This document shows positions 51,748 through 60,821 of a stretch of DNA of 64,000 nucleotides, one piece after another. The position numbers and the translations under genes are program-made. This DNA comes from AC-49 sp963817035 (GTDB lineage: Bacteria > Actinomycetota > Thermoleophilia > Solirubrobacterales > Solirubrobacteraceae), in contig CAWFMM010000003.1 of assembly GCA_963817035.1 (NCBI GenBank), forward strand, positions 1-64,000, written 5' to 3'. The first letter of the stretch is position 1, and each line of letters begins with the position of its first letter. The notes beneath the pieces are model-generated. The model did no database searches. It was not told the origin of the DNA and saw only the letters and a program-made list of their open reading frames with translations.

Positions 51748-53877
51748 TCACGCGGCGGTACCGAGCGTCCGGTCCTCGAGCTCGATGCGCGGCAGGGCGC
51801 GCTGGAGCGGCCGCGGTAGCCACCAGTTCCAGCGGCCGAGCAGCTTCATCGTCGCCGGCACGAGGACGAGCCGGACGATCGTCGCGTCGACCGTGATCGC
51901 GACCGCGTTGCCGAGCCCGATCTGCTGGATCGACGGCACGCCGGTGAGGACGAAGATCATGAACACGCAGACCATGATCAGCGCCGCGCTGGAGATCGTC
52001 CGCGCGCTGGAGGAGAGGCCGCCGGCGACCGCCTCCTCGGTGTTGCCGTGACGCTGGAAGCGCTCGCGGATCCGCGTCAGCAGGAAGACCTCGTAGTCCA
52101 TCGAGAGACCGAAGACGACCGCGAGCACGAGCGGCGGCGTGATCGTGTCGACCTTGCCGAACACGAGCGTCAGCACGCCGTAGGCCGCCCCGACGCTGAG
52201 CAGGTTCATGACCACGGCCTTGAGCGGCAACACGACCGAGCGCAGCAGGACCAGCAGCACGAGATAGGACAGGGCGAGCACGAACAGGACGATCTTCCAC
52301 ATCGAGCCGGAGACCTGGTCGTGGAAGTCACGCAGCAGCGCCGAGTCACCGCCGACCTGTGTGCCCGTCGGCAGCGCGGCGCGGAGGCGCCCGATCGAGG
52401 CCTTGGCCACGTCGGCCTCGCCGTCGGTCCGGGGCGTGGCGAGCAGCAGGACGCGCGGTGGTCCGGCGACCGAACGCTGCCCGGCGCTGACCGAGACGAC
52501 CTGCGGGTCGGCCGCGAGCACCGTCCGGGCCCGAGCCACGTGGGCCGGCGCGACGGAGACCTGGATCGGCGTCGCGGCGCCCGCGCCGACCAGCTTCGTC
52601 GCGGCCTCGACGCCCTGGCGGGTCTCGTTGCCGGCCGGGAACTGGCGCAGCGCGCCGTCGACCGTCGCCAGGTTCAGCGCGGGGGCGGCGAGCCCGAGCA
52701 GGACGACCACCGCAGCAGTGGCGCTGAGCGCCGGCCGGCGCATGACACGCGCCGTCCAAGAGGCCCAGAAGTCGCTCTTGTCGCGGGCGTCGGCCAGCGC
52801 CGCCTGCGGCGAGCGCCTGGGTCGCAGCGCGCGGCTGATCCGGCTGAGGTGGCGCCCCGACTCGTGGGCGCGCTTGCCCATGACGGCGATCAACGCCGGC
52901 AGCAGCGTCGTCGCGGCGAGCACCGAGACGGCGACGACGAGGATCGCGCCGAGCGCCATCGAGCGCAGCGCGGTCGAGTGCACCAGGTACAGGCCGGCCA
53001 GCGAGACCATCACGGTGACGCCCGAGAACACGACGGCGAGCCCCGATGTGGACATCGCGGTCGCCCGCGCGGCGTCGGGTTGCGCGCCGTCACGGATCTC
53101 CTCGCGGTAGCGCGCGAGGACGAAGAGCGAGTAGTCGACGGCGACGCCGATCCCGACCATCGAGGCCATGTTGGTCACAAAGACCGACATCTGCATGACC
53201 GTCGACAGCGCGTAGATCAGCGCGCCGGTCATGAGAACGGAGACGAAGCCCAGCGCCAGCGGCAGCGACGCGGCGGCGAGCGAGCCAAAGATCGCGAGCA
53301 GGATCAGCAGCACGATCGGGAAGCCGGCGCTCTCGGCCTTCGAGAGGTCCGCCTTGGAGAGCTTCTGCAGCCCGGCCCACAGCGCGCCCTGGCCGGTGAG
53401 GTGCACGGCGACGGGCCCGCTCGAGCTGACCTTCAGGGGCGCGAGCAGCTTCGTCGCGACATCGGTCGACTTCTCGAGGTCGACATCGGTGGACAGCGGG
53501 ACGAGCATCGGGCGCGGGTGATCGGAAGCCTTCAGCGCAGCGTCGCGCGCGGCCGGGGTCAGTGCGACATGTGCGGTCGAGCCCGCGGCACGCGAGATCC
53601 GCTGCACCGCGGCGCGGACCTGCGCCGCGGTGGCGTCGGCGCGGGGGACGAGAACGGCGGCGAGCGGCGCCTTGGCCGCCCCGGGGAACGCGCGAGCGAG
53701 CTCGGACGTCACGGCCGCCGACTGCGAACCGGGCACCGCGAAGCCGCCGCCGGTGAGGTGATCTGACTGACGCATCGCAAACGGCAGTGCCGCGACGAGA
53801 AGGACGAGCCAGAGGCCGAGCACTGCTCGGCGGTGACGATTGACGATCCGGTCGAGGTGACTCATGACTGCGTTCAT
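51748..53877 (-). CDS. MMPL/RND-family membrane exporter
   Basis: A 709-residue transporter with about 12 membrane helices and two large extracytoplasmic loops (after TM1 and TM7), as in mycobacterial MmpL proteins. N-terminus: MSHLDRIVNRHRRAVLGLWLVLL. The family loop GIGVAVDYSLFVLARYREEIRDG carries the proton-relay Asp-Tyr pair, mirrored by VFGLSMDYEVFLLTRIRERF in the second half. Such pumps export lipids, siderophores or drugs. The ATG at 53877 is preceded by AAAGGG. Two palindromic operators upstream and the TetR gene next to it indicate TetR control. Confidence 0.92.
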   Translation of the reverse strand: MNAVMSHLDRIVNRHRRAVLGLWLVLLVAALPFAMRQSDHLTGGGFAVPGSQSAAVTSELARAFPGAAKAPLAAVLVPRADATAAQVRAAVQRISRAAGSTAHVALTPAARDAALKASDHPRPMLVPLSTDVDLEKSTDVATKLLAPLKVSSSGPVAVHLTGQGALWAGLQKLSKADLSKAESAGFPIVLLILLAIFGSLAAASLPLALGFVSVLMTGALIYALSTVMQMSVFVTNMASMVGIGVAVDYSLFVLARYREEIRDGAQPDAARATAMSTSGLAVVFSGVTVMVSLAGLYLVHSTALRSMALGAILVVAVSVLAATTLLPALIAVMGKRAHESGRHLSRISRALRPRRSPQAALADARDKSDFWASWTARVMRRPALSATAAVVVLLGLAAPALNLATVDGALRQFPAGNETRQGVEAATKLVGAGAATPIQVSVAPAHVARARTVLAADPQVVSVSAGQRSVAGPPRVLLLATPRTDGEADVAKASIGRLRAALPTGTQVGGDSALLRDFHDQVSGSMWKIVLFVLALSYLVLLVLLRSVVLPLKAVVMNLLSVGAAYGVLTLVFGKVDTITPPLVLAVVFGLSMDYEVFLLTRIRERFQRHGNTEEAVAGGLSSSARTISSAALIMVCVFMIFVLTGVPSIQQIGLGNAVAITVDATIVRLVLVPATMKLLGRWNWWLPRPLQRALPRIELEDRTLGTAA

Positions 53878-53912
53878 GTCGTGCCCTTTCGCGGTGCGCT
53901 GCAAGGCCTTAG

Positions 53913-53928
53913 CTGGCTGGCCAGCCAG
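53913..53928. promoter_or_regulatory. TetR operator palindrome 1 (upstream of the MMPL gene)
   Basis: CTGGCTGGCCAGCCAG is a perfect 16-bp palindrome, 36 bases before the MMPL start. A 20-bp version with CTTAG before it recurs near the tetR start. Confidence 0.8.
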
Positions 53929-53947
53929 ACACTAGCACAGGATCTGG

Positions 53948-53963
53948 CTGGCTGGCCAGCCGG
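53948..53963. promoter_or_regulatory. TetR operator palindrome 2
   Basis: CTGGCTGGCCAGCCGG, with a perfect 12-bp core and one outer mismatch, centred 35 bp from palindrome 1. The promoter of the MMPL gene probably lies between the two. Confidence 0.75.
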
Positions 53964-54014
53964 AAGCTACTCGAGGGCATTTGGGGCGTCGAGTGGGAAT
54001 CATCACAAGACGGC

Positions 54015-54632
54015 CTACGGGTCGACGAACAGCGCGCGGGCCGCATGGAACGCGGCCTCCATCGTCGCCGAGTGATCGCGGTCGGGCTCGCCGATCAGGC
54101 GCATGCCGAGGCCGTCGCCGAGCGCTCCCAGCACGTCGGCCACCGCATCCGGCGAACCGACGAGACCGAGGACGCCCTCCTCCTGCTTGGCGGCCAGGAC
54201 CTCGGCGATCGTCTCGCGCGGGCGCCGCATCAACTCGACGAACTCGGTCGCGATGTCCTCGTTGCGCTGGGCGAGCGTGAACATCTCGAAGACGACGATC
54301 ATGAAGTCGGGCGAGACGTTGACGATGTCCTTCATCCAACCGCCGAGCAGATCGATGAAGTCATCCGACGTCGTCGCTCCGCGCAGCTGCTGTTCGAGCA
54401 GCCCCATTCGCAGCACGCAGTCGCGGCGCACGACCTCGGTCAGCAGCCGCTCCTTGGTGCCGAAGTAGTAGTGCAGCAGCCCGCGCGAGACGCCCGCCTC
54501 ACGCGCGACATGATCGAACGTCGACCCGGCCACGCCGCGTTTGGCGACCGACGAGCGCATCGCATCGATGATCCGCTGGGCCTTGTCGCCGGCGAGCGAA
54601 CGGGTCTCGGTATCAGGGGTTGCCGCGGACAT
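54015..54632 (-). CDS. TetR-family transcriptional repressor
   Basis: A 205-residue protein. The N-terminal HTH reads AQRIIDAMRSSVAKRGVAGSTFDHVAREAGVSRGLLHYYFGTKERLLTEVV, fully typical of TetR/AcrR; the C-terminal ligand-binding region is helical (LGGWMKDIVNVSPDFMIVVFEMFTLAQRNED). It presumably represses the MMPL gene and itself. A palindrome of the same sequence as those before the MMPL gene lies 16 bases before its start. Confidence 0.94.
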   Translation of the reverse strand: MSAATPDTETRSLAGDKAQRIIDAMRSSVAKRGVAGSTFDHVAREAGVSRGLLHYYFGTKERLLTEVVRRDCVLRMGLLEQQLRGATTSDDFIDLLGGWMKDIVNVSPDFMIVVFEMFTLAQRNEDIATEFVELMRRPRETIAEVLAAKQEEGVLGLVGSPDAVADVLGALGDGLGMRLIGEPDRDHSATMEAAFHAARALFVDP

Positions 54633-54647
54633 CCCCTACATCTTAGC

Positions 54648-54661
54648 TGGCTGGCCAGCCA
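54648..54661. promoter_or_regulatory. TetR operator palindrome 3 (autoregulation)
   Basis: TGGCTGGCCAGCCA, a perfect 14-bp palindrome just upstream of the tetR start at 54632. A TAAGAT-like -10 box overlaps it. It shares 20 bp including the flank CTTAGC with palindrome 1. Confidence 0.8.
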
Positions 54662-54692
54662 TGTTGTCGAAACGTCCAGAAGGACGGTCGGA

Positions 54693-55151
54693 TCAGGTCG
54701 TGCTGGCGGGCTGGGCCTCCGGCGCCGACGCGGGCGTCGTCGTGGAGGTGTAGTCGAACTCCTCCTCCTTGCCGAACAGTGCGTCGAGCACCTTGGTGCG
54801 CAGTCCTTCGCTGAGCGCCAGCGCAAGCCCGGCGCCGAGGACGATGATGACGAGCGTGCGCCCACGGCGCTTGCGCTTGGTCTCCGGCGCGGCGCGCAGC
54901 GAGTCGGCGGCCGTCTTCAGCGACTCCGCCGCCTGCTTGAGGTCGCGGTGCAGTTTGCGGTCGTCCATCAGCGCCTTGGTCGTCGGACCCTTGCCGTTGC
55001 TCACGCGAGCGTAGGCGCTCTTGGCCGCGGCGACGGCGGCGAGGACGTTGTCGTGTAGTTCCTCGTCCTCAACGATCTTGCGGACGTAGGGGTTCGAGCG
55101 GGCCGCGGAGAACTTCTCGGCAGCCGTCTCGGCCGTGTTTCGTACTCCCAT
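54693..55151 (-). CDS. hypothetical membrane-anchored protein
   Basis: A 152-residue protein. A helical cytoplasmic N-terminus (NPYVRKIVEDEELHDNVLAAVAAAKSAYARV) is followed by a basic stretch, one membrane helix (about 100-118, LVIIVLGAGLALALSEG) and a disordered Thr/Pro/Ala-rich C-terminus. No family is recognised. It precedes the tetR gene with a different orientation of control and is likely independent of it. Confidence 0.65.
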   Translation of the reverse strand: MGVRNTAETAAEKFSAARSNPYVRKIVEDEELHDNVLAAVAAAKSAYARVSNGKGPTTKALMDDRKLHRDLKQAAESLKTAADSLRAAPETKRKRRGRTLVIIVLGAGLALALSEGLRTKVLDALFGKEEEFDYTSTTTPASAPEAQPASTT

Positions 55152-55301
55152 GGTGATGACCTCGCTCTTTGCGGCTCTGGTGCGGCGATTCTATACGCGC
55201 ATCAGGCAAACGCGTCAACGCCGGTCAAGTCGGCGGACAGCGTCGACGGGCGAGTGGTGTGTTGCCCTGTGGACATGAACCAAAGCCTATGCTCATTGAC
55301 G

Positions 55302-55667
55302 ATGATCGAGTCCGAGCCGCTCCTGCGATCCGCGTACAAGGCGTTCAACGCCCGTGACCTCGAGGCCGCGGTCGATCTGATGCACCCCGACGTCGATTGG
55401 CCGAACGCATGGGAGGGCGGCCGCGTCGTCGGCCGTCCGGCCGTTCTGGACTACTGGAGCCGGCAGTTCTCGGCCGTCTCGAGCGAGGTCGAGCCGCTGG
55501 GGTTCACGCAGGAGCCCGACGGCACAGTGACCGTCGAGGTCCATCAGATCGTCCACCACGCCGAGACCGCCGAACGGCTCTCCGACGAGATCGTCCACCA
55601 CCGCTACCTCATCACCGACGGCCTGATCGCGCGGATGGAGGTGCTCGACGAGCCTCCGGGCGACTAG
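55302..55667 (+). CDS. SnoaL-like (NTF2-fold) protein
   Basis: A 121-residue protein with the NTF2/SnoaL fold: YKAFNARDLEAAVDLMHPDVDWPNAW, GRVVGRPAVLDYWSRQF, then a beta-rich half ending HHRYLITDGLIARMEV. The fold covers cyclases, isomerases and simple binding proteins; substrate is unknown. The ATG at 55302 was preferred over longer starts. Its stop overlaps the convergent MBL hydrolase gene by four bases. Confidence 0.8.
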   Translation: MIESEPLLRSAYKAFNARDLEAAVDLMHPDVDWPNAWEGGRVVGRPAVLDYWSRQFSAVSSEVEPLGFTQEPDGTVTVEVHQIVHHAETAERLSDEIVHHRYLITDGLIARMEVLDEPPGD

Positions 55668-56461
55668 AGAATGAACACCGCGCCCTCGGTGGCGATTGTC
55701 ACCTGACCGCCGTACTCCGCCGCCGCCTGCTCCTGCGCCAGCGCCGTGTCGAGCTCATCGCTGATGTGCGTGAGCACGAGTTCGCGCGCGCCGGCCCGAC
55801 GAGCGTGTGCACCGGCCTCGGCGGCGGTCAGATGGCCGCGCGGCTCGCGTTCGGGCCGAGTCAGCGTCGCCTCGAGCATCAACAGGTCGGTGCCACGGGC
55901 GAAGGCGACGAGCCCGTCGTCGGGGGCGGTGTCGGCGCCGTACGTGAAGCGCCCCGTGTCGTCAACCGTCGAGGTGATCTCCGCCGCGAACGTGTCGGTC
56001 CAGTGGCTGACCGGCTGGAAGCGCACCCGCAGCGGGCCGATCTCGACGACGTCCTTGGGCGCGTACTCCTCGAGCGCAAATGCCAGCTCGAGCAGGTCCT
56101 CCTGCCCGAGCGATCGTGCGATCTGGCGCAGCATCTCGCGCGCGCCCGCAGGGACGACCAGCCTTGGGCGGGCCGGCGTGTTGGTTCCGGGCCACGCCCC
56201 CACCGGCTCGGGCTGCTGGCGCGGCGAGTGGAGCAGCGCAATCGCGTACGGGATCAGATCGAAGAAGTGATCGGCGTGCATGTGCGTGATGACGACCGCA
56301 TCGACCTGGTCGTACTCGCGATGGGTGCGCAACTTGCCGAACACGCCGTTGCCGCAGTCCAGCAGCATGCATGCGCCGCCCTCCTCTTCGATCAGGTAGC
56401 CACTGCACGCCCCGCCGGCGTCCTGCCATGCCGGGGACTTGCCCAAGACCGTGATGCGCAA
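55664..56461 (-). CDS. MBL-fold metallo-hydrolase (RNase Z-like group)
   Basis: A 265-residue metallo-beta-lactamase-fold protein with the double-metal motif ITHMHADHFFDLIP, the start MRITVLGKSPAWQDAGGACSGYLI, DCGNGVFG, GADTAPDDGLVAFARGTDLLMLEATL (metal Asp), GHLTAAEAG and a final TH (VLTHISDELD). It resembles ribonuclease Z-like and cyclic-nucleotide phosphodiesterase proteins, but lacks the RNase Z exosite arm, so tRNA processing is not claimed. Independent of the MBL protein at 9863. Confidence 0.87.
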   Translation of the reverse strand: MRITVLGKSPAWQDAGGACSGYLIEEEGGACMLLDCGNGVFGKLRTHREYDQVDAVVITHMHADHFFDLIPYAIALLHSPRQQPEPVGAWPGTNTPARPRLVVPAGAREMLRQIARSLGQEDLLELAFALEEYAPKDVVEIGPLRVRFQPVSHWTDTFAAEITSTVDDTGRFTYGADTAPDDGLVAFARGTDLLMLEATLTRPEREPRGHLTAAEAGAHARRAGARELVLTHISDELDTALAQEQAAAEYGGQVTIATEGAVFIL

Positions 56462-56517
56462 GCTGTGTTCTCCTACTGAAGCGGGCTACCGCGAGGGTCG
56501 CATGGGACTCTACCCGG

Positions 56518-57705
56518 ATGCACGACTTCGATACGGCCGTCGCGGTGCTCGGGGCACTGCTGATCGTCGGGGCGCTCGTATCGGGTCTGGCGCGGCGCTC
56601 GCTGCTGTCGCTGGCGGCGATCTTCGTGCTCGTCGGCTTCGCGCTGGGCGACGGCCAGCTCGGGGTCCTGAACTTCCAGAAGGACTCGGGCTTCGTCGCC
56701 GACCTGACCGTCGTCGCGCTGATCGTGATCCTGTTTCGCGACGGGCTCGAGGTCGAAGGCGAGATGCTGCAGTCGGCATGGCATCTGCCGGTGCGCAAGC
56801 TCGCGGTGGCGATGCCGCTGACCGCGGTGATCGTGGCAGCCGGCGCCAAGGTCCTGGTCGGCTTGAGCTGGACCCAGGCGCTGCTGCTCGGCGCGCTGCT
56901 GTGCCCGACCGACCCGGTGCTGACGTCGAGCGTCGTGACCAACCCACGCGTCCCGCGACTCATACGCCACTCGCTGAATCTCGAGAGCGGGCTCAACGAC
57001 GGACTGGCACTGCCGTTGGTGTTGGCATTCGCCGCCGCGCTGAAGGGCGGCGACTTCGTGTGGTGGCAGTTCGTGTTGGAGAACGTCGGGTTCGGGCTGG
57101 CGATCGGGCTGGCCTGCGGACTGCTCGCGTCGGTGCTGCTACCGCGCGGCAGCGGGCTCGAGGAGGGCATCCCGCCCCACCAGCGCGCGCTCTACGCGCT
57201 CGGTGTGGCGTTCGGCTCCTATGCGCTGGCGGTCGCGGCGCCCAAGGGCAATGGCTTCATCGCCGTGTTCGTCTGCGCGATCGTGCTCGGCAATCGCCGC
57301 CACGACATCCGCGCCGTGTTTGCCGCGCGGTCGTCGGAGATCGTCGAGATCGTCAAGCTCGGCGTCTTCGTCGTCTTCGGCTCGCTGCTGACGATCGACG
57401 GGCTGTTCGCCGACGGCTGGGCGGCGATCGGCGTCGTCGTCGTGACGCTCCTCGTCGCGCGTACGGTCTCGATCTGGGTCGCGCTGGCCGGCACCGGCGT
57501 CGACCGCGCGACGAAGGGGTTCATAGCGTGGTTCGGCCCCAAGGGCGTCGCGACGATCGCCTTCTCCCTGCTGGTGCTCGGCGAGTCGGTGCCCGGCGGC
57601 GAGGAGATCTTCAACCTCGCCGCCCTGACCGTCATCACCTCGATCATCGTCCACGGGCTCAGCGACACGCCCGGCGCGGAGTGGATCGCCCGCCGCGCCT
57701 CCTGA
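56518..57705 (+). CDS. Na+(K+)/H+ antiporter, CPA family
   Basis: A 395-residue integral membrane protein of about 12 helices in the cation:proton antiporter family. The ND-type core lies in LLGALLCPTDPVLTSSVVTNPRVPRLIRHSLNLESGLNDGLALPLVL: acidic residues in LCPTDPV and in LESGLNDG. A second conserved acidic helix (RDGLEVEGEML) precedes. It exchanges sodium or potassium for protons to control pH and salt. No C-terminal regulatory domain is attached. Confidence 0.9.
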   Translation: MHDFDTAVAVLGALLIVGALVSGLARRSLLSLAAIFVLVGFALGDGQLGVLNFQKDSGFVADLTVVALIVILFRDGLEVEGEMLQSAWHLPVRKLAVAMPLTAVIVAAGAKVLVGLSWTQALLLGALLCPTDPVLTSSVVTNPRVPRLIRHSLNLESGLNDGLALPLVLAFAAALKGGDFVWWQFVLENVGFGLAIGLACGLLASVLLPRGSGLEEGIPPHQRALYALGVAFGSYALAVAAPKGNGFIAVFVCAIVLGNRRHDIRAVFAARSSEIVEIVKLGVFVVFGSLLTIDGLFADGWAAIGVVVVTLLVARTVSIWVALAGTGVDRATKGFIAWFGPKGVATIAFSLLVLGESVPGGEEIFNLAALTVITSIIVHGLSDTPGAEWIARRAS

Positions 57706-57712
57706 GCGGCGC

Positions 57713-57958
57713 TCAGCTGTGCAGCGCGGCCTGTGCCTGGGCGTCGGGGAACGCGAAGGCGACGTGGGTGCGGCGCTCGTGACGGAAGACGAAGCGCATC
57801 TGGCGCGCGGGGCGCAGGCCCTCCGGTGCGTTGGGCCGGTAGGTCGCACACGGCTTCTTGTCCTCGAGCGCACAGAGCAGGTTGCAGCCGAAGAAGCAGC
57901 TCTCGCACGTGGGCTTCTTGCGGGACGTTGTCGCGGGCGGCGGGGGCACGGCAGCCAT
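57713..57958 (-). CDS. small Cys-rich hypothetical protein
   Basis: An 81-residue basic protein with a cluster of cysteines, KPTCESCFFGCNLLCALEDKKPC (C-x2-C-x3-C-x3-C-x6-C), which could bind zinc or an iron-sulfur cluster, followed by PxxxxGLRPARQMRFVFRHERRTHVAFAF. No family is recognised. The ATG at 57958 begins the conserved-looking part; a longer frame upstream is poor. Confidence 0.6.
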   Translation of the reverse strand: MAAVPPPPATTSRKKPTCESCFFGCNLLCALEDKKPCATYRPNAPEGLRPARQMRFVFRHERRTHVAFAFPDAQAQAALHS

Positions 57959-58103
57959 CAAACACCGGGCGGCGCGGAGGCGCAACGGGCACTTCCGCAA
58001 ATGGCGATGTTTTCGGCCGAACCGAAGATCAGGCTGCAAACGCGCGCTTTTCGCCCCCACCCCGCGTGAACAGCCCGCACGTTGCGTTCTTTTACAACTG
58101 CGA

Positions 58104-59318
58104 TCAGGATCTGAAAGCGGCGTCGGCACGATCGGCGATCAGCGAGGCGATGGCCAGCGACGACGTCGCGCCCGGCGATGGCGCGTTGCGCACGTGCAGC
58201 GCGCCGGCGGCTTCGCTGAAGACGAAGTCGTCGACCAGCGCGCCGTCACGGCCGACCGCCTGGGCCCGGACTCCGGCCGGCCCGTCGATCACATCGTCGG
58301 TCGTCAGCTCCGGGACGTAGCGCGCGCACGCCGCGACGAACGCGCGCCGGCTCGCCACCATGTGCAGCTCGTCGATCCCGGTCCGCCAGAAGCGCCGCAT
58401 CACCCGCCACGTCCCGGGCCAGCCGAACGTCGAGCGCACGTCGGCGAGGCGCACCGTGCGCAGCTTGTAGGCGTCGCGGGCGCCGGCGAGCAGCGCCGAC
58501 GGACCGAGCAGGATCTCTCCGTCGATGCGCTTGGTCAGATGGACACCGAGGAACGGCAGCTCCGGGTTGGCGACCGGATAGATCAGGCCACGCACGAGCG
58601 AGCGGCGCGCCGGCGCCAGGCGCAGGTAGCTCCCGCGAAACGGGACGATCCGCGGATCGCCCGACGCTCCGGACGCCACAGCCAGACGATCGGACCACGC
58701 GCCCGCGCACGCGATCACGCGGCGCGCGGAGGTCGTGCCGAGGTCGTGGGTGAGGCGGGTGCTCGTGCCGGAGCGCTGTACCGCGCGGACCCGCGCTCCG
58801 GTGACGATCTGCGCGCCCTGCGCTGCGATCTCCGCGGCGTAGGAGCGCGCGACGGCGGCGAAATCGACGATCCCCGTCCCCGGCGAGTGCAGTGCGTCGA
58901 TCCCGGTCGCGTGCGGCTCGAGCGCGGTGATCTCATCGGGCCCGACGCGGCGCAGCCCCTCGACGCCGTTGGCGCGCCCGCGACGCTCGAGCTCGTCGAG
59001 GCGGTCAAGCTCGGAGCGATCCAAGGCGATGATGAGCTTGCCGCAGCGCTCGTAGGCGATCGAGTGCTCGTCGCAGTAGTCGTACAGGCGCCGGACGCCC
59101 TCGACGCACAACTGCGCCTTCAGTGACCCAGGCGTGTAGTAGATCCCGGCGTGCGCAACGCCGGAGTTCGAAGAGGTCTGGTGGGCGGCGATCTGAGACT
59201 CGCGCTCGAGCACGACGACCCGCAGGTCCGGCGTGCGGCGCAGCATCTCGCGCGCCGTCGCGAGACCGATGATGCCCCCGCCGACGACGGCCAGGTCGTA
59301 CTCCTGCTCGGGGTCCAC
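58104..59318 (-). CDS. lhgO: L-2-hydroxyglutarate oxidase
   Basis: A 404-residue FAD-dependent oxidoreductase converting L-2-hydroxyglutarate to 2-oxoglutarate. The dinucleotide fold reads YDLAVVGGGIIGLATAREML; SSNSGVAHAGIYYTPGSLKAQLCVEG is the family signature; RGLIYPVANPELPFLGVHLTKRIDGEILLGPSALLA and the C-terminal PELTTDDVIDGPAGVRAQAV complete it. It fits the TCA genes mdh and icd downstream, as it clears an off-product of malate dehydrogenase. It is divergent from the epimerase-like gene. Confidence 0.92.
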   Translation of the reverse strand: MDPEQEYDLAVVGGGIIGLATAREMLRRTPDLRVVVLERESQIAAHQTSSNSGVAHAGIYYTPGSLKAQLCVEGVRRLYDYCDEHSIAYERCGKLIIALDRSELDRLDELERRGRANGVEGLRRVGPDEITALEPHATGIDALHSPGTGIVDFAAVARSYAAEIAAQGAQIVTGARVRAVQRSGTSTRLTHDLGTTSARRVIACAGAWSDRLAVASGASGDPRIVPFRGSYLRLAPARRSLVRGLIYPVANPELPFLGVHLTKRIDGEILLGPSALLAGARDAYKLRTVRLADVRSTFGWPGTWRVMRRFWRTGIDELHMVASRRAFVAACARYVPELTTDDVIDGPAGVRAQAVGRDGALVDDFVFSEAAGALHVRNAPSPGATSSLAIASLIADRADAAFRS

Positions 59319-59363
59319 GGGCCGGATGGTAGTCCAGGCCTTGCACGGGTACGGTCAGTGGCC

Positions 59364-60293
59364 ATGCGGATCCTCGTCACCGGCGCGAGCGGGTTCGTCG
59401 GCTCGGAGCTCGTGCCTGCGCTGCTTGCGGCGGGGCACGAGGTGCACGCGTTCGCGCGCTCGGAGGAACGGGTGCGCGCGGCAGGACTGCTCGATCTGCG
59501 CGTCGTCGTCGGCGATGCGCTGACCGGGTCCGGGCTCGACGCCGCGCTCGACGGCGTCGACTGTGCCTACTACCTGATCCATTCGATGGAGCCGGTGAGC
59601 GACGGCGCGGACTTCGGCGTGCGTGATCGCATGGCCGCGGAGACGTTCGCGGCGGCCGCCCAGCGCCAGGGCGTGCAGCGCGTCGTCTATCTCGGCGGCC
59701 TCGTGCCCGCCGACGCGCCGGCCTCGCCGCACCTGGCCAGCCGGCTCGAGGTCGAGCGGATCCTGCTCGATGCGGCGCCGAACGCGGTGGCGCTACGGGC
59801 GTCGATCGTCATCGGCGCGCGGTCGCGTTCGTTCCGCGTCATGGTGCGGCTCGTCGAACGCATGCCGGTCCTGCCGCTGCCGTCGTGGCGCGCGAACCGC
59901 ACGCAGCCGATCGACGCGCGCGACGTGTTCGCGTTCCTCGTCGCGGCGGCGTCGAGCGAGCACGCCCGCGGCGGGCTGTCGATCGACATCGCCGGACCCG
60001 ACACCACGAGCTACGGCGCCCTGATCGGCGCGATCCGCGAGCAGTTGCTCGTCCGCCGCCCGTCGCTGCGCCTGAGCTTCGCCGCGACACCGTTGACGAG
60101 CGCCGTGGTCGCCGCGGTGACCGGTGAGCAGTCCGAGCTGATCGGCCCGCTGATGTCAGGCCTCGAGCACGATCTGCTGCCGCGCGACGATCGCGCGGCG
60201 GGGTTGCTCGGCGTGCGCCTGCACGGCCTGAGCGCGGCGATCGAGCGCGCGCTGCGCGACTGGGAGGCGATCGAGGACCTTGCGGCGCGCTAG
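59364..60293 (+). CDS. NAD(P)-binding Rossmann protein, complex I 30-kDa/epimerase-like
   Basis: A 309-residue extended/atypical short-chain dehydrogenase. MRILVTGASGFVGSELVPALLAAGHEVHAFARS is the nucleotide loop; YYLIHSME...FGVRDRMAAETFAAAAQRQGVQRVVYLGGLVPADAPASPHLASRLEVERIL matches the family that acts on NAD(P)-linked sugar or isoprenoid substrates, though no YxxxK catalytic pair is visible. Three genes run in the same direction (59364, 60306, 60822). Function unassigned. Confidence 0.82.
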   Translation: MRILVTGASGFVGSELVPALLAAGHEVHAFARSEERVRAAGLLDLRVVVGDALTGSGLDAALDGVDCAYYLIHSMEPVSDGADFGVRDRMAAETFAAAAQRQGVQRVVYLGGLVPADAPASPHLASRLEVERILLDAAPNAVALRASIVIGARSRSFRVMVRLVERMPVLPLPSWRANRTQPIDARDVFAFLVAAASSEHARGGLSIDIAGPDTTSYGALIGAIREQLLVRRPSLRLSFAATPLTSAVVAAVTGEQSELIGPLMSGLEHDLLPRDDRAAGLLGVRLHGLSAAIERALRDWEAIEDLAAR

Positions 60294-60305
60294 TGTCGCG
60301 CGCCG

Positions 60306-60761
60306 ATGAGCGAGGTCCACGCCACCATCGACATCGCGGCCGCCCCTGAACAGGTGTGGGCGGTGGTCATGAACCCACAACGGCTGAAGGAATGGGTGAC
60401 GATTCACCGCCGCCTCGGCCGCGCGTCCGACGGACCGCCGCAGCGGGGTGACGAGATGGAGCAGACGCTGCACCTGCGCGGGTTCAACTTCCGCGTGCGC
60501 TGGGAGCTCGAGACGTGTAAGGCACCGGTCAACGCGATCTGGCTCGGACACGGGCCCGCTCGCTCGCGGGCCGAGACCGAATACGGCCTGACCGCGCACG
60601 ACGGCGGGACCCGATTCACCTACCGCACGGTGTTCCATCCGCCGCTCGGCCCGCTCGGCGCGGTCGCCAGCCGGGCGATCGTCGGCGGTCTCCCCCAACG
60701 CGAGGCCGACGCGTCACTGACCAAGCTCAAAGCCTTGGTGGAATGCACAACCACCGATTGA
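60306..60761 (+). CDS. SRPBCC/START-like fold protein
   Basis: A 151-residue protein of the SRPBCC (polyketide cyclase-like) fold: SEVHATIDIAAAPEQVWAVVMNPQRLKEWVTIHRRLGRASDGPPQRGDEM is the typical N-terminus and TRFTYRTVFHPPLGPLGAVASRAIVG the last helix region. It binds hydrophobic ligands in a deep cavity. It starts 12 bases after the Rossmann gene stop and may share its substrate. Confidence 0.83.
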   Translation: MSEVHATIDIAAAPEQVWAVVMNPQRLKEWVTIHRRLGRASDGPPQRGDEMEQTLHLRGFNFRVRWELETCKAPVNAIWLGHGPARSRAETEYGLTAHDGGTRFTYRTVFHPPLGPLGAVASRAIVGGLPQREADASLTKLKALVECTTTD

Positions 60762-60821
60762 CCTGCGTTACGGTGTCTGCCAGTGTCTGTAACAGTATGG
60801 GTCCCTATTTACGGAGAACAC

